From assembly GCF_040529045.1 (NCBI RefSeq), contig NZ_CP131914.1:1596501-1660500 (forward strand): 64,000 nt of DNA, written 5' to 3'. This stretch comes from Xanthomonas indica. Lineage in GTDB: Bacteria > Pseudomonadota > Gammaproteobacteria > Xanthomonadales > Xanthomonadaceae. Shown here piece after piece: positions 19,322-27,283 of the stretch. Numbering within the stretch: the first letter of the stretch is position 1; each line of letters starts with the position of its first letter. The notes under the pieces were generated by a model, which ran no database searches, was not told the DNA's origin, and worked only from the letters and a program-made list of their open reading frames with translations. The position numbers and the translations under genes were made by a program.

Positions 19322-19985
19322 ACCCCGAGCCGCGCATCGTGCGGATGAGCGGCGGCTGGCCATTGCCGTCGATCTTGCGGCGGAGGCGGCCGATATGCAC
19401 GTCGATCACGTTGGTGCCCGGGTCGAAATGGAAGCCCCAGACGTGTTCGAAGATCATCTGCCGTGTCACCACCTGGCCGGCGTTGCGCATCAGGAACTCG
19501 AGCAGGCGGAACTCGGTGGGCAGCAGGGTGAGCGGCTGGCCGGCGCGCAGTGCGTTGTGGCGGACCAGGTCGAGTTCGAGGTCGGCCACGCGCAGGCGGG
19601 TTTCGGGCGTGGCCGCCGCGTTGCGATGGCGGCGCACCAGCACTTCGGCGCGTGCGACCAGTTCGTCGGGCGAGAACGGCTTGGTCAGGTAGTCGTCGCC
19701 GCCCGCGCGCAGGCCGCGCACGCGCTCGTCCACCTCCGAGAGTGCGCTGATCATCAGCACCGGCGTCTGCACCGCGCGCTTGCGCAGTTCGGAGACCACG
19801 TCGATGCCGTCCATGCCGGGCAGCAGGCGGTCGAGGGTGATGATGTCGTAGCCATCGGCCAGCGCGCGCTGCAGGCCGTCGCGCCCGTCGGCGATCCAGT
19901 CGGCGCTGAAGCCATGCGCGCCGAGTTCGGCGACGATGTCGCGCGCGGTCACTTCGTCGTCTTCGATGACCAGGGCTCTGGGCAT
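19299..19985 (-). CDS. OmpR-family response regulator beside the RND operon
   Basis: 228 residues. Receiver: acidic pair in IEDDEVT, phospho-acceptor Asp in IITLDRLLPGMDG (about residue 52, with Arg after the Asp as in QseB-like and CusR-like groups), Lys in YLTKPFS (about 102). The C-terminal winged helix covers LTLLPTEFRLLEFLM to MRGSGYVLAPAE. It is translationally linked to the kinase by a 23-bp overlap. The likely targets are the operon itself and the RND pump 1.6 kb downstream, by analogy with other pump-linked two-component systems. Confidence 0.93.
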   Translation of the reverse strand: MPRALVIEDDEVTARDIVAELGAHGFSADWIADGRDGLQRALADGYDIITLDRLLPGMDGIDVVSELRKRAVQTPVLMISALSEVDERVRGLRAGGDDYLTKPFSPDELVARAEVLVRRHRNAAATPETRLRVADLELDLVRHNALRAGQPLTLLPTEFRLLEFLMRNAGQVVTRQMIFEHVWGFHFDPGTNVIDVHIGRLRRKIDGNGQPPLIRTMRGSGYVLAPAE

Positions 19986-20093
19986 CCTGGCTTACTCCGT
20001 GCCGTGGCCAACGGAAATCCCCTGGCGGACACCGCCGACCGTGCCGGCCGGCAGCCGCCAGTGCGCCGTCTGCGCGAGGCCGTTCACCGCCTG

Positions 20094-20810
20094 TCAGGGA
20101 GCCAGGTACGGCCGCAGCGTGTCGCGCCACAGCGCGTAGCCGGCCGCGTTCATGTGCAGCTTGTCCGGTCCGAACAGTTCGGCGCGGGGCTGCCCGTCGG
20201 CGCCCAGCATCGGCGTGTAGACGTCGACGAACTGGACCTGCTTCAGGCCGGCCGCGGCCTTGCGGATCAGCGCGTTGGCCTCGGCCATCTTCGGCATCAG
20301 TGCCGCGCGCGAGGGGCTGGGCTTGATCGACAGGTAGACGATGCGGGTCTTGGGCAGGTCGCGGTGCACGCGGGTCACGAAGGCCACGAAATCGTCGCGC
20401 ACCTGCTGCGGGCTGCGGCCGCTGTTGAGGTCGTTGTCGCCGGCGTAGAACACGATCAGACGCGGCTTGTACGGCACCACGATGCGGTCGGCATACCAGG
20501 TGCTGTCGCGGATCTCCGAACCGCCGAAGCCGCGGTTGAGCGTCTGCACGCCGGGGAAGTCCGTGGCCAGCGAGGTCCAGAAGCGGATCGAGGAGCTGCC
20601 GACGAACAGCACGCCGCCGGGTTTGACCGGATGCGCGGCATCGTCCTTGGCGAACCGCGCCATGTCTTCTTCCCAGGCCGCATTGGAGACCTGGTCGGGC
20701 ACGCTGGGCGGCGCAGGCGGGGTGAGCGCCCGTGCCGGCGACAGGCCCAGCAAGGACAGGCTGAACAGACTCAGGGCGAGCAGCGGTGCGCGCAGCGGCG
20801 AACGGGGCAT
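20094..20810 (-). CDS. Secreted SGNH/GDSL-family hydrolase
   Basis: 238 residues with a signal peptide of about 28 residues (LLALSLFSLSLLGLSPARA). SGNH blocks: VGSSSIRFW (Ser), RGFGGSEI (Gly), YAGDNDL (Asn) and DKLHMNAAGY (Asp/His). The GSSSIRFW and GFGGSE pattern fits the lipolytic/acetyl-hydrolase branch that includes carbohydrate and platelet-activating-factor acetylhydrolase-like esterases. It probably removes acyl groups from an envelope or plant-derived glycan. It lies 108 bp upstream of the regulator gene on the same strand, but no functional link is evident. Confidence 0.88.
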   Translation of the reverse strand: MPRSPLRAPLLALSLFSLSLLGLSPARALTPPAPPSVPDQVSNAAWEEDMARFAKDDAAHPVKPGGVLFVGSSSIRFWTSLATDFPGVQTLNRGFGGSEIRDSTWYADRIVVPYKPRLIVFYAGDNDLNSGRSPQQVRDDFVAFVTRVHRDLPKTRIVYLSIKPSPSRAALMPKMAEANALIRKAAAGLKQVQFVDVYTPMLGADGQPRAELFGPDKLHMNAAGYALWRDTLRPYLAP

Positions 20811-20997
20811 GACGCCTCCTCGAAGCTAGGGGATCGGCGATGGTGCCGCAGGCGCCGCATGCAGGCAAATCCACGGCGATGCCGGGCGCCGCCGCGGGGC
20901 TTGTGGCAAAATCGCGGCCTACCCCGCTGCGCCCTTGCCCATGACCGATTCCTTCCGGCCGTCGTCGCGTCCCCGTTGCCTGGGACGGGGCTGAGCC

Positions 20998-21378
20998 GTG
21001 GCCGACCAGTTCGGGCATCTGCCGCGCGGGCCGCGCCGCATGCTGATGGCGGCACGCTGGTCGTGGCAGGGGCTGCGCGCGGCCTGGCTGCACGAGTCCT
21101 CGTTCCGCCTGGAGGTGTGCCTGTGCCTGATCCTGGCGCCGTTGGCGCTGTGGCTGGGGCAGGGGCCGGTGCAGCAGGTGCTGATGATCGGCTCGCTGCT
21201 GCTGGTGCTGGCGGTGGAACTGCTCAATTCGGCGATCGAGGCGGTGATCGAGCGCTACGGTCCCGAGCATCACGAGCTGGCCGGCCGCGCCAAGGACATG
21301 GGCTCGGCCGCGGTCTTCGTGATGCTGGCCAACGTGGTGCTGTGCTGGGGCTTGATCCTGCTGCCGCGCCTGCTGTGA
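20998..21378 (+). CDS. dgkA: Diacylglycerol kinase DgkA
   Basis: 126 residues, the usual size of the bacterial membrane kinase, with three hydrophobic helices (about 40-55, 60-80 and 103-122). The hallmark ELLNSAIEAVIER (about 74-86) and the GRAKDMGSAAVF segment are present. It phosphorylates diacylglycerol from membrane-derived glucan synthesis back to phosphatidate at the inner membrane. The start codon is GTG at 20998; no upstream ATG in frame fits. The 187 bp before it contain a possible promoter (CTTGTGGCAAAATCGCGGCCTA, about 20900-20922, split across a G-rich run). Confidence 0.93.
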   Translation: MADQFGHLPRGPRRMLMAARWSWQGLRAAWLHESSFRLEVCLCLILAPLALWLGQGPVQQVLMIGSLLLVLAVELLNSAIEAVIERYGPEHHELAGRAKDMGSAAVFVMLANVVLCWGLILLPRLL

Positions 21379-21417
21379 TCGCCGCCCGTTTCTTCTTCTG
21401 TTAAAGGACCCGACACC

Positions 21418-22167
21418 ATGGCCCTCGAGTTTCTCGCCGACCCCAACACCTGGCTGACGCTGTTGACGCTGAGTGCGTTGGAGATCGTGCTGGGCATCGA
21501 CAACCTGGTGTTCATCTCCATCGCGGTGGGCAAGCTGCCGGAAGCGCAACGACCGGCCGCGCGCAAGTTCGGCATCGCCGTGGCCTGCCTGACCCGCATC
21601 GCGCTGCTGGTATCGCTGGCGTTCCTGGCGCGCATGCAGGGCGAGCTGTTCAGCGTCGCCGGCATGGGGATCTCGATCCGTGACCTGGTGCTGATCATCG
21701 GCGGCCTGTTCCTGCTGGTGAAGGGCACCATGGAGATCCGCGAACTGATCACCGGCGGCGAGGACGAAGACCCCACCACCAGCAAGGCCTCGGGCGTGTT
21801 CTGGATGGTGATCGCGCAGATCGCGGTGATCGACATCGTGTTCTCGCTGGATTCGGTGATCACCGCGGTGGGCATGGCCCAGCACATCCCGGTGATGATC
21901 GCCGCGGTGCTGCTGGCGGTGGCGGTGATGCTGCTGGCGGCCAACCCGCTGGGCCGCTTCATCGACGCCAACCCGACGGTGAAGATGCTGGCGCTGGCCT
22001 TCATCCTGATGATCGGCGTGGTGCTGATCCTGGATGGCCTGGACGTGCACGTGCCCAAGCCCTACATCTACGCGGCGATGGGCTTCTCGGTGCTGGTGGA
22101 GTGGCTGAACCTGCTGATGCGCCGGCGCGCCGCGGCGCACCAGGTGCCCGGCGCCGGCAAGTGGTGA
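21418..22167 (+). CDS. TerC-family integral membrane protein
   Basis: 249 residues with about seven membrane helices. The diagnostic acidic motifs of TerC are visible: LEIVLGIDNLVFIS (about 20-33) and IDIVFSLDSVITAVG (about 139-153). AAAGGA lies 9 bp before the ATG. TerC proteins are thought to move metal ions such as Mn2+ to exported enzymes or to act in tellurite/metal tolerance; which applies here is not known. It stands alone, 39 bp after dgkA, and may be cotranscribed with it. Confidence 0.9.
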   Translation: MALEFLADPNTWLTLLTLSALEIVLGIDNLVFISIAVGKLPEAQRPAARKFGIAVACLTRIALLVSLAFLARMQGELFSVAGMGISIRDLVLIIGGLFLLVKGTMEIRELITGGEDEDPTTSKASGVFWMVIAQIAVIDIVFSLDSVITAVGMAQHIPVMIAAVLLAVAVMLLAANPLGRFIDANPTVKMLALAFILMIGVVLILDGLDVHVPKPYIYAAMGFSVLVEWLNLLMRRRAAAHQVPGAGKW

Positions 22168-22241
22168 GCCACGGCTGAGGTCGGCTGCGTTTTCACCGGC
22201 GGCGTGGCAAGCTGCGCGCAGTCATCTGCCGGAGTCCTCGC

Positions 22242-22874
22242 ATGCGCCTGTTGTCCCGCTCCCTGTTCCTGGCCGCGCTGGCGGTGTTGCTGTCCGGCTG
22301 CGGCTACAACGCGATCCAGCAGAAGGACCAGGCGGTCAAGGCCGGCTGGTCGGAAGTGCTGAACCAGTACAAGCGCCGCGCCGACCTGGTGCCGAACCTG
22401 GTCAACACGGTCAAGGGCTATGCCGACCAGGAGCGGCAGGTGCTGACCGACGTGACCAACGCCCGCGCCCGCGTCGGCCAGGTGCAGGTCAACGCCGACG
22501 ATGCCGCCTCGCTGCAGCAGTTCCAGCAGGCGCAGGGCCAGTTGTCCAGCGCGCTGTCGCGGCTGCTGGTGGTCAGCGAGAACTACCCGAACCTGAAATC
22601 TGACCAGGCCTTCCGCGACCTGCAGGCGCAACTGGAAGGCACCGAGAATCGCATCACCGTGGCGCGTGGCCGCTACATCCAGGCGGTGCAGGACTACAAC
22701 ACCTACATCCTGTCGTTCCCGCAGGTGCTCACCGCCAAGCTGTTCGGCTACAAGGAGAAGCCCAACTTTTCGGTGGAGAACGAGGCGCAGATCTCCGAGG
22801 CGCCGGCGGTGAACTTCGGCGGCCAGCCGGCGTCCGCGCCGCAGCAGCCGCAGCAGCCGGCACCGGCGCAGTAA
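22242..22874 (+). CDS. lemA: LemA family lipoprotein
   Basis: 210 residues. A lipobox LLSGC (Cys at about 20) predicts an N-terminal lipoprotein. The family core is clear: QQKDQAVKAGWSEVLNQYKRRADLVPNLVNTVKGY, then long coiled helices with EGTENRITVARGRYIQAVQDYN. The tail is Gln/Pro/Ala-rich. LemA sits with two TPM-domain genes downstream, the usual LemA-TPM pairing found in many bacteria. The role is in envelope integrity or protein turnover but is not settled. Confidence 0.93.
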   Translation: MRLLSRSLFLAALAVLLSGCGYNAIQQKDQAVKAGWSEVLNQYKRRADLVPNLVNTVKGYADQERQVLTDVTNARARVGQVQVNADDAASLQQFQQAQGQLSSALSRLLVVSENYPNLKSDQAFRDLQAQLEGTENRITVARGRYIQAVQDYNTYILSFPQVLTAKLFGYKEKPNFSVENEAQISEAPAVNFGGQPASAPQQPQQPAPAQ

Positions 22875-22898
22875 GCGTCGCTGCAGGCCGGCCCGACC

Positions 22899-23885
22899 GT
22901 GCGTTTCACCTCCGAGGCTGAGCGCGCCGGCGCACCGACGGCGTCGTGTGGTGGCACCCGCGCTGCGGCCGGCCGTCGGCACGTCTGCGTCTGGCTGGTG
23001 CTGCTGCTGGCGCTGTTGCCGTGGCTGGCCTGGGCGCAGACCGAGGCGCCGATCCCGCCGCTGGATGCGCCGGTGGTGGACACCACCGGCACGCTGACGC
23101 CGAACCAGCGCCTGGAGCTGGACCGGCAGGCCGTGCAACTGCAGCAGCGCAAGGGCAGCCAGTTGCAGGTGCTGGTGGTGCCGAGCACCGCGCCGGAGAG
23201 CATCGAGCAGTACACCCAGCGCGTGTTCGACCAGTGGAAGCTCGGCCGCAAGGGCGTGGACGACGGTGTACTGCTGGTGGTGGCCAAGGACGACCGGCGC
23301 GTGCGCATCCAGCCCGGCTACGGCCTGGAGGGCGCGATTCCCGACGCCACCGCCAACCGCATCATCCAGGAGTACCTGGTGCCGCGCTTCCGCGCCGGCG
23401 ACTACAGCGGCGGGATTGCCGAAGCGACCGCGATGCTGGTCAAGCTGATCGACGGCGAGGCGTTGCCGGCGCCGGTGAGTGCGCATGCCTCGGCCTCGCG
23501 CGGCGGCGGCCTGGGATTCGGGTTCTTCGCCGGCCTGTTCGCGGCGCTGGTCGCGCAGGTGCTGTTCGCGCGGCTGTCGCGGCCTGTGCGCGGTGTGCTG
23601 AGCGGCGTGGTCGGCGGTGGCGTCGGCCTGGTGCTGAGCCTGTCGCTGTTCGTCGGTGCGCTGACCGGGGCGATCGGCCTGTTGCTGGGCCTGTTCGTCG
23701 GGATCGCGCCGGGCCGCTCGGCTGGCGGTGGCGGTTGGGGCGGCTGGGGCGGCGGCGGTTGGGGAGGCGGCGGCTTCGGCGGTGGCTGGGGCGGCGGTGG
23801 CGGAGGAAGTTGGGGCGGCGGTGGAGGCGGCTGGGGCGGCGGCGGGGGCAGTTCCGGAGGCGGTGGCGCCTCGGGGAGTTGGTGA
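22899..23885 (+). CDS. TPM-domain membrane protein (YgcG family) with Gly/Trp-rich tail
   Basis: 328 residues, GTG start at 22899, 24 bp after lemA. A signal/anchor segment (VWLVLLLALLPWLAWA) is followed by the TPM domain from VDTTGTLTPNQR to the GLEGAIPDATANRII block. Two further membrane segments follow (about 205-225 and 240-270). The last 50 residues are almost only Gly and Trp with a few Ser, in WGGGG-type units. Similar Gly-rich tails are known in YgcG-like proteins. The TPM domain is periplasmic; the tail may be extracytoplasmic. It works with LemA by gene order. Confidence 0.9.
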   Translation: MRFTSEAERAGAPTASCGGTRAAAGRRHVCVWLVLLLALLPWLAWAQTEAPIPPLDAPVVDTTGTLTPNQRLELDRQAVQLQQRKGSQLQVLVVPSTAPESIEQYTQRVFDQWKLGRKGVDDGVLLVVAKDDRRVRIQPGYGLEGAIPDATANRIIQEYLVPRFRAGDYSGGIAEATAMLVKLIDGEALPAPVSAHASASRGGGLGFGFFAGLFAALVAQVLFARLSRPVRGVLSGVVGGGVGLVLSLSLFVGALTGAIGLLLGLFVGIAPGRSAGGGGWGGWGGGGWGGGGFGGGWGGGGGGSWGGGGGGWGGGGGSSGGGGASGSW

Positions 23886-24376
23886 TGCGCCTGCTCCGGC
23901 ACCTGTTCGCGCCATCCGCGCAGCGCCTGTTCCCTGGGGCCAGCCTGGAGCGCATCGGCGCGGCGATCGCAGACGGCGAGCGGCTGCACAGCGGGCAGGT
24001 GATGTTCGCGGTGGAGTCGGGCCTGGCGCCGGCGCAGGTGCTGCGCGGCATGGTGCCGCGGCTGCGCGCCGAGCAGGCCTTCGCGCAGTTGCGCACCTGG
24101 GATACCGAGGCCAACAACGGCGTGCTGATCTACCTGCTGCTGGCCGACCACCACATCGAGATCGTCGCCGACCGCGGCCTGCGTGGGCGGGTGGACGCGG
24201 CGCAGTGGCGCCAGGTCTGCGCGCTGATCGAGCGCGACATGCGCGCCGGGCAGCCGGAGCAGGCGGTGATCGCTGGCGTCGGCGCAGTCTCGGCGCTGCT
24301 GGCCGCGCACTTCCCGGCGCAGCCGGGCCAGCAAGGCGAGAACGAATTGCCGAATCTGCCGCGGGTGCTGGATTGA
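23885..24376 (+). CDS. Second TPM-domain protein
   Basis: 163 residues. Its ATG at 23885 overlaps the preceding TGA by one base (TGATG), so the two TPM genes are coupled. The domain begins with IADGERLHSGQVMFAVESG and has the family segment ANNGVLIYLLLADHHIEIVADRGL. There is no clear signal peptide or membrane helix, so it may be cytosolic or use the partner for membrane contact. The stop is 501 bp before the lgt start. Confidence 0.88.
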   Translation: MRLLRHLFAPSAQRLFPGASLERIGAAIADGERLHSGQVMFAVESGLAPAQVLRGMVPRLRAEQAFAQLRTWDTEANNGVLIYLLLADHHIEIVADRGLRGRVDAAQWRQVCALIERDMRAGQPEQAVIAGVGAVSALLAAHFPAQPGQQGENELPNLPRVLD

Positions 24377-24555
24377 GCGCCTGGAGTCTGGGTGTGTTCT
24401 GCCGCTAGATGACACGCGGCGTTTTGGCGTCGATGTGGCGGACAAGGAGGCCTGGCTTCCGTAGGTATGCGGCGAGTGCGGATGCTGCCCTCATGTTGTC
24501 GATCCAAGCCATTTGCTTGGTCGGGGTTTCCGCACCGGACTCGCGGCCGATGCAT

Positions 24556-24635
24556 CCCTCCCGTAGGAGCGGCTTCAGCCGCGACGGGCCTTCCCGGTAA
24601 AGCCCGTCGCGGCTGAAGCCGCTCCTACGGGAGGG
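24556..24635. repeat. Long perfect palindrome (copy A), REP-like
   Basis: Two 34-nt arms (24556-24589 and 24602-24635) are exact reverse complements around a 12-nt loop. The core GTAGGAGCGGCTTCAGCCGC is shared with copies near 27.2, 44.2 and 48.7 kb. It occupies part of the gene-free stretch 24377-24877. A small open frame here (about 24409-24600) only translates the repeat and is not a gene. Confidence 0.9.
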
Positions 24636-24687
24636 CGCAACGTGTCTGAGTGTGCAGCGGTGACACGCGCAGTCGGCGGTGGAGGTA

Positions 24688-24841
24688 TGCGCCTGCCGGC
24701 AGATGAGGCGCCACCCCGCTGTGCCGTCCGCAATCGCGGCAAGTAGCGGAGTCGGTGGCAGACGCGTGCGCCTGCCGGCAGATGAAGCGCTACCCCGCTG
24801 TACTGTCCGCAAATCGCGGCAAGTAGCGGAGTCGGTGGCAG
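24688..24841 (+). repeat. 79-bp tandem direct repeat upstream of lgt
   Basis: Two adjacent copies (24688-24761 and 24767-24841) of a unit beginning TGCGCCTGCCGGCAGATGA and ending GTAGCGGAGTCGGTGGCAG differ at only a few positions. A remnant of the unit end lies at about 24668-24687. The second copy ends 36 bp before the lgt start, so the array may include promoter or leader sequence. Confidence 0.85.
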
Positions 24842-24877
24842 AATAGGCGCTCTTTGCCCCCCGGCCGACGCCTGCGC

Positions 24878-25786
24878 ATGACCTATCTCCACCAGATCGA
24901 TCCCATCGCCTTCTCGTTCGGTCCGGTGAAGGTGCATTGGTACGGGCTGATGTATCTGGCCGGCTTCCTCTCGGCCTGGTGGCTGGGCCGCCGCCGCATC
25001 CGCGCCGGTCGCCTGCCCGGGGTGAACGAGGAGGGCTTTTCCGATCTGCTGTTCTACGCGATGCTCGGCGTGGTGCTGGGCGGGCGCATCGGCTACATGC
25101 TCTTCTACGCGCTGTCCGATTTCCTGGCCAATCCGCTGCTGATCTTCAAGGTGTGGGACGGCGGCATGAGCTTCCACGGCGGGCTGCTGGGCGTGCTGGC
25201 GGCCTGCCTGTGGTGGACGCGCAAGGCGCGCCTGCATTTCTTCGACACCGTGGATTTCATCGCGCCGCTGGTGCCGCTGGGCCTGGGCTTCGGCCGCATC
25301 GGCAATTTCGTCGGCGGCGAGTTGTGGGGCAAGTTGACCCACGCCGGCTGGGGCGTGATCTTCCCGCACGCGCCAGCGACGGATGGGGTGGCCAACGCAC
25401 CGGCGCTGGAGAGCCTGATGAGCGCCGCGCAACTGCAGCAGCAATACGCCGCGGGCCTGCTGGACCGTTACGCCCGCCATCCGTCGCAGCTGTACGAAGC
25501 GGCGCTGGAAGGCCTGGTGATGTTCGTGGTGCTGTGGACGTTCTCGATGAAGCCGCGCGCGCGCTATGCGGTGTCCGGCCTGTTCGCGCTGCTGTACGGC
25601 GTGTTCCGCTTCGCCGTGGAATTCGTGCGCGTGCCGGATGCGCAGCTCGGCTACCTGGCGTTCCATTGGCTGACCCGCGGGCAGCAGCTGAGCATTCCGC
25701 TGATCCTGTTGGGCGTGTTCCTGTTGTGGCGCTCGCGCAGCGCGCCGGTGCTGCAGCCGGTGCCGCCGCCGGAGGTGACCAAGTGA
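24878..25786 (+). CDS. lgt: Prolipoprotein diacylglyceryl transferase
   Basis: 302 residues from ATG 24878 ([12 protein letters not shown]), with about seven membrane helices. The Lgt signature [13 protein letters not shown] (about 142-154) is present, as is the HGGLLG segment (about 103-108). It transfers diacylglycerol from phosphatidylglycerol to the lipobox cysteine of prolipoproteins in the inner membrane. A TTG start 24 bp upstream is possible but adds only Arg/Pro. Its stop overlaps thyA by 4 bp. Confidence 0.95.
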   Translation: MTYLHQIDPIAFSFGPVKVHWYGLMYLAGFLSAWWLGRRRIRAGRLPGVNEEGFSDLLFYAMLGVVLGGRIGYMLFYALSDFLANPLLIFKVWDGGMSFHGGLLGVLAACLWWTRKARLHFFDTVDFIAPLVPLGLGFGRIGNFVGGELWGKLTHAGWGVIFPHAPATDGVANAPALESLMSAAQLQQQYAAGLLDRYARHPSQLYEAALEGLVMFVVLWTFSMKPRARYAVSGLFALLYGVFRFAVEFVRVPDAQLGYLAFHWLTRGQQLSIPLILLGVFLLWRSRSAPVLQPVPPPEVTK

Positions 25787-26577
25787 AGCAATACCTGGAC
25801 CTGCTGCAGCACGTGCTGGAGCATGGCGCGGAGAAATCCGATCGCACCGGCACCGGCACGCGCAGCGTGTTCGGCTGGCAGATGCGTTTCGACCTCAACG
25901 ACGGCTTCCCCCTGGTCACCACCAAGAAGCTGCACCTGCGCTCGATCGTGCACGAGCTGCTGTGGTTCCTGAAGGGCGAGACCAACATCGCCTATCTCAA
26001 GGACAACAAGGTCAGCATCTGGGACGAGTGGGCCGATGCGCAGGGCGAACTCGGTCCAGTGTACGGCAAGCAGTGGCGGCGCTGGACCGGTGCCGACGGC
26101 CGCGAGATCGACCAGATGCAGTGGCTGGTGGACGAGATCAAGCGCAATCCGGATTCGCGGCGGCTGGTGGTCAGCGCCTGGAACGTGGCCGAATTGCCGC
26201 AGATGGCGCTGATGCCGTGCCACAGCCTGTTCCAGTTCTATGTGGTCGACGGCAAGCTCAGTTGCCAGCTGTACCAGCGCAGCGGCGACATCTTCCTCGG
26301 CGTGCCGTTCAACATCGCCAGCTACGCGCTGCTGACCCACATGGTGGCGCAGGCCACCGGCCTGGGCGTGGGCGATTTCGTGCACACGCTGGGCGATGCG
26401 CACCTGTACTCCAACCATTTCGAACAGGCGCGCGAACAACTGGCGCGCACGCCGCGGCCGTTGCCGCGGTTGCGGCTGAATCCTGAGGTCACCGATCTGT
26501 TCGCTTTCACCTACGACGACATCGCCATCGAGGGCTACGACCCGCATCCGGCGATCAAGGCGCCGGTGGCGGTGTGA
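25783..26577 (+). CDS. thyA: Thymidylate synthase
   Basis: 264 residues, the E. coli length. Starts at GTG 25783, overlapping the lgt TGA (GTGA). Segments [29 protein letters not shown], catalytic Cys in [11 protein letters not shown] (about 146) and GDAHLYSNH are all conserved. It makes dTMP from dUMP using methylene-tetrahydrofolate and produces dihydrofolate for the next gene. lgt-thyA-folA is a conserved trio in Xanthomonadaceae. Confidence 0.97.
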   Translation: MKQYLDLLQHVLEHGAEKSDRTGTGTRSVFGWQMRFDLNDGFPLVTTKKLHLRSIVHELLWFLKGETNIAYLKDNKVSIWDEWADAQGELGPVYGKQWRRWTGADGREIDQMQWLVDEIKRNPDSRRLVVSAWNVAELPQMALMPCHSLFQFYVVDGKLSCQLYQRSGDIFLGVPFNIASYALLTHMVAQATGLGVGDFVHTLGDAHLYSNHFEQAREQLARTPRPLPRLRLNPEVTDLFAFTYDDIAIEGYDPHPAIKAPVAV

Positions 26578-26586
26578 ACGGCAGCC

Positions 26587-26610
26587 GGGAATCGGGAGTG
26601 GGGAATCGGG
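26587..26610 (+). repeat. G-rich repeat (GGGAATC units)
   Basis: GGGAATCGGGAGTGGGG followed by AATCGGG lies at the thyA/folA junction, directly after the thyA stop. It is of the same class as the arrays near 5.9, 48.6, 51.1 and 58.6 kb and has four G-tracts. If folA starts at the GTG overlapping thyA, this repeat would be translated. Confidence 0.7.
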
Positions 26611-26630
26611 AATCGGCGAGCGCCGCCGTC

Positions 26631-27176
26631 GTGACAGGGACGGATGCGGCGCCGTCTACGCGCCCCTCGCTGCAGTTGAGCCTGATTGCGGCGCTGGACC
26701 GGGCCAATGCGATCGGCCGCGACAACGATCTGCCGTGGCGCCTGCCGGACGATCTCAAGCGGTTCAAGGCGCTGACCCTGGGCAAGCCGGTGCTGATGGG
26801 GCGCAAGACCGCGCAGTCGCTGGGGCGCGCGTTGCCCGGGCGCTTGAACCTGGTGATGACCCGTTCCGGGCAGGTGCCGTTCGCGGACATGCAGGCGGTG
26901 GCGTCGCTGCAGGCGGCGATCGACGCCGCGCGCGAGGCCGGCGCCACGGAACTGGCGGTGATCGGCGGCGGCGACATCTTCGCCCTGGCCCTGCCGTTGG
27001 CCGAGGTGCTGTACCTGACCCATGTCGACACCGTGGTCGACGGCGCCGATGCGCATTTCCCCGCGTTCAATCCGGCGCACTGGGCGGTGGTGGCGCGGCA
27101 AGCGCATCCGGCCGATGCGCGGCATGCACTGGCCTTCGAATTCGTGGACTACCGGCGCCGGTCTGGCGCGGTGTAG
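26631..27176 (+). CDS. folA: Dihydrofolate reductase
   Basis: 181 residues from GTG 26631; the domain itself begins at LSLIAALDRANAIGRDNDLPWRLP (about residue 17), which aligns with the start of E. coli FolA. Further blocks: VLMGRKTAQSLGRALPGR, AVIGGGDIFALAL, LYLTHVDTVVDGADAHFP. It regenerates tetrahydrofolate from the dihydrofolate made by ThyA. The start is doubtful: GTG 26574 overlaps thyA by 4 bp but would add a leader coded by the G-rich repeat; TTG 26676 would begin exactly at the conserved strand. Confidence 0.93.
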   Translation: MTGTDAAPSTRPSLQLSLIAALDRANAIGRDNDLPWRLPDDLKRFKALTLGKPVLMGRKTAQSLGRALPGRLNLVMTRSGQVPFADMQAVASLQAAIDAAREAGATELAVIGGGDIFALALPLAEVLYLTHVDTVVDGADAHFPAFNPAHWAVVARQAHPADARHALAFEFVDYRRRSGAV

Positions 27177-27190
27177 GCGCCGCCAGACGT

Positions 27191-27260
27191 TCGTAGGAGC
27201 GGCTTCAGCCGCGACGGGCATTCCCGGGAACGCCTGTCGCGGCTGAAGCCGCTCCTACGA
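27191..27260. repeat. REP-like palindrome (copy B)
   Basis: Arms 27191-27219 and 27232-27260 are complementary except at one position, with the same core as copy A. It lies between the convergent folA and apaH genes and may stop transcription from both sides. Confidence 0.88.
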
Positions 27261-27283
27261 CATCGCGACGTGGCGCGCGGGTC

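Noticed and set aside
23700-23885. Possible repeat array at the Gly/Trp-rich region
   Set aside because: The repeat is codon-level and explained by the tail of the TPM protein; it is not a CRISPR or satellite.
24409-24600. Small frame with RRSGFSRDG-like peptide
   Set aside because: The peptide is the translation of the REP-like palindrome, a familiar spurious ORF.
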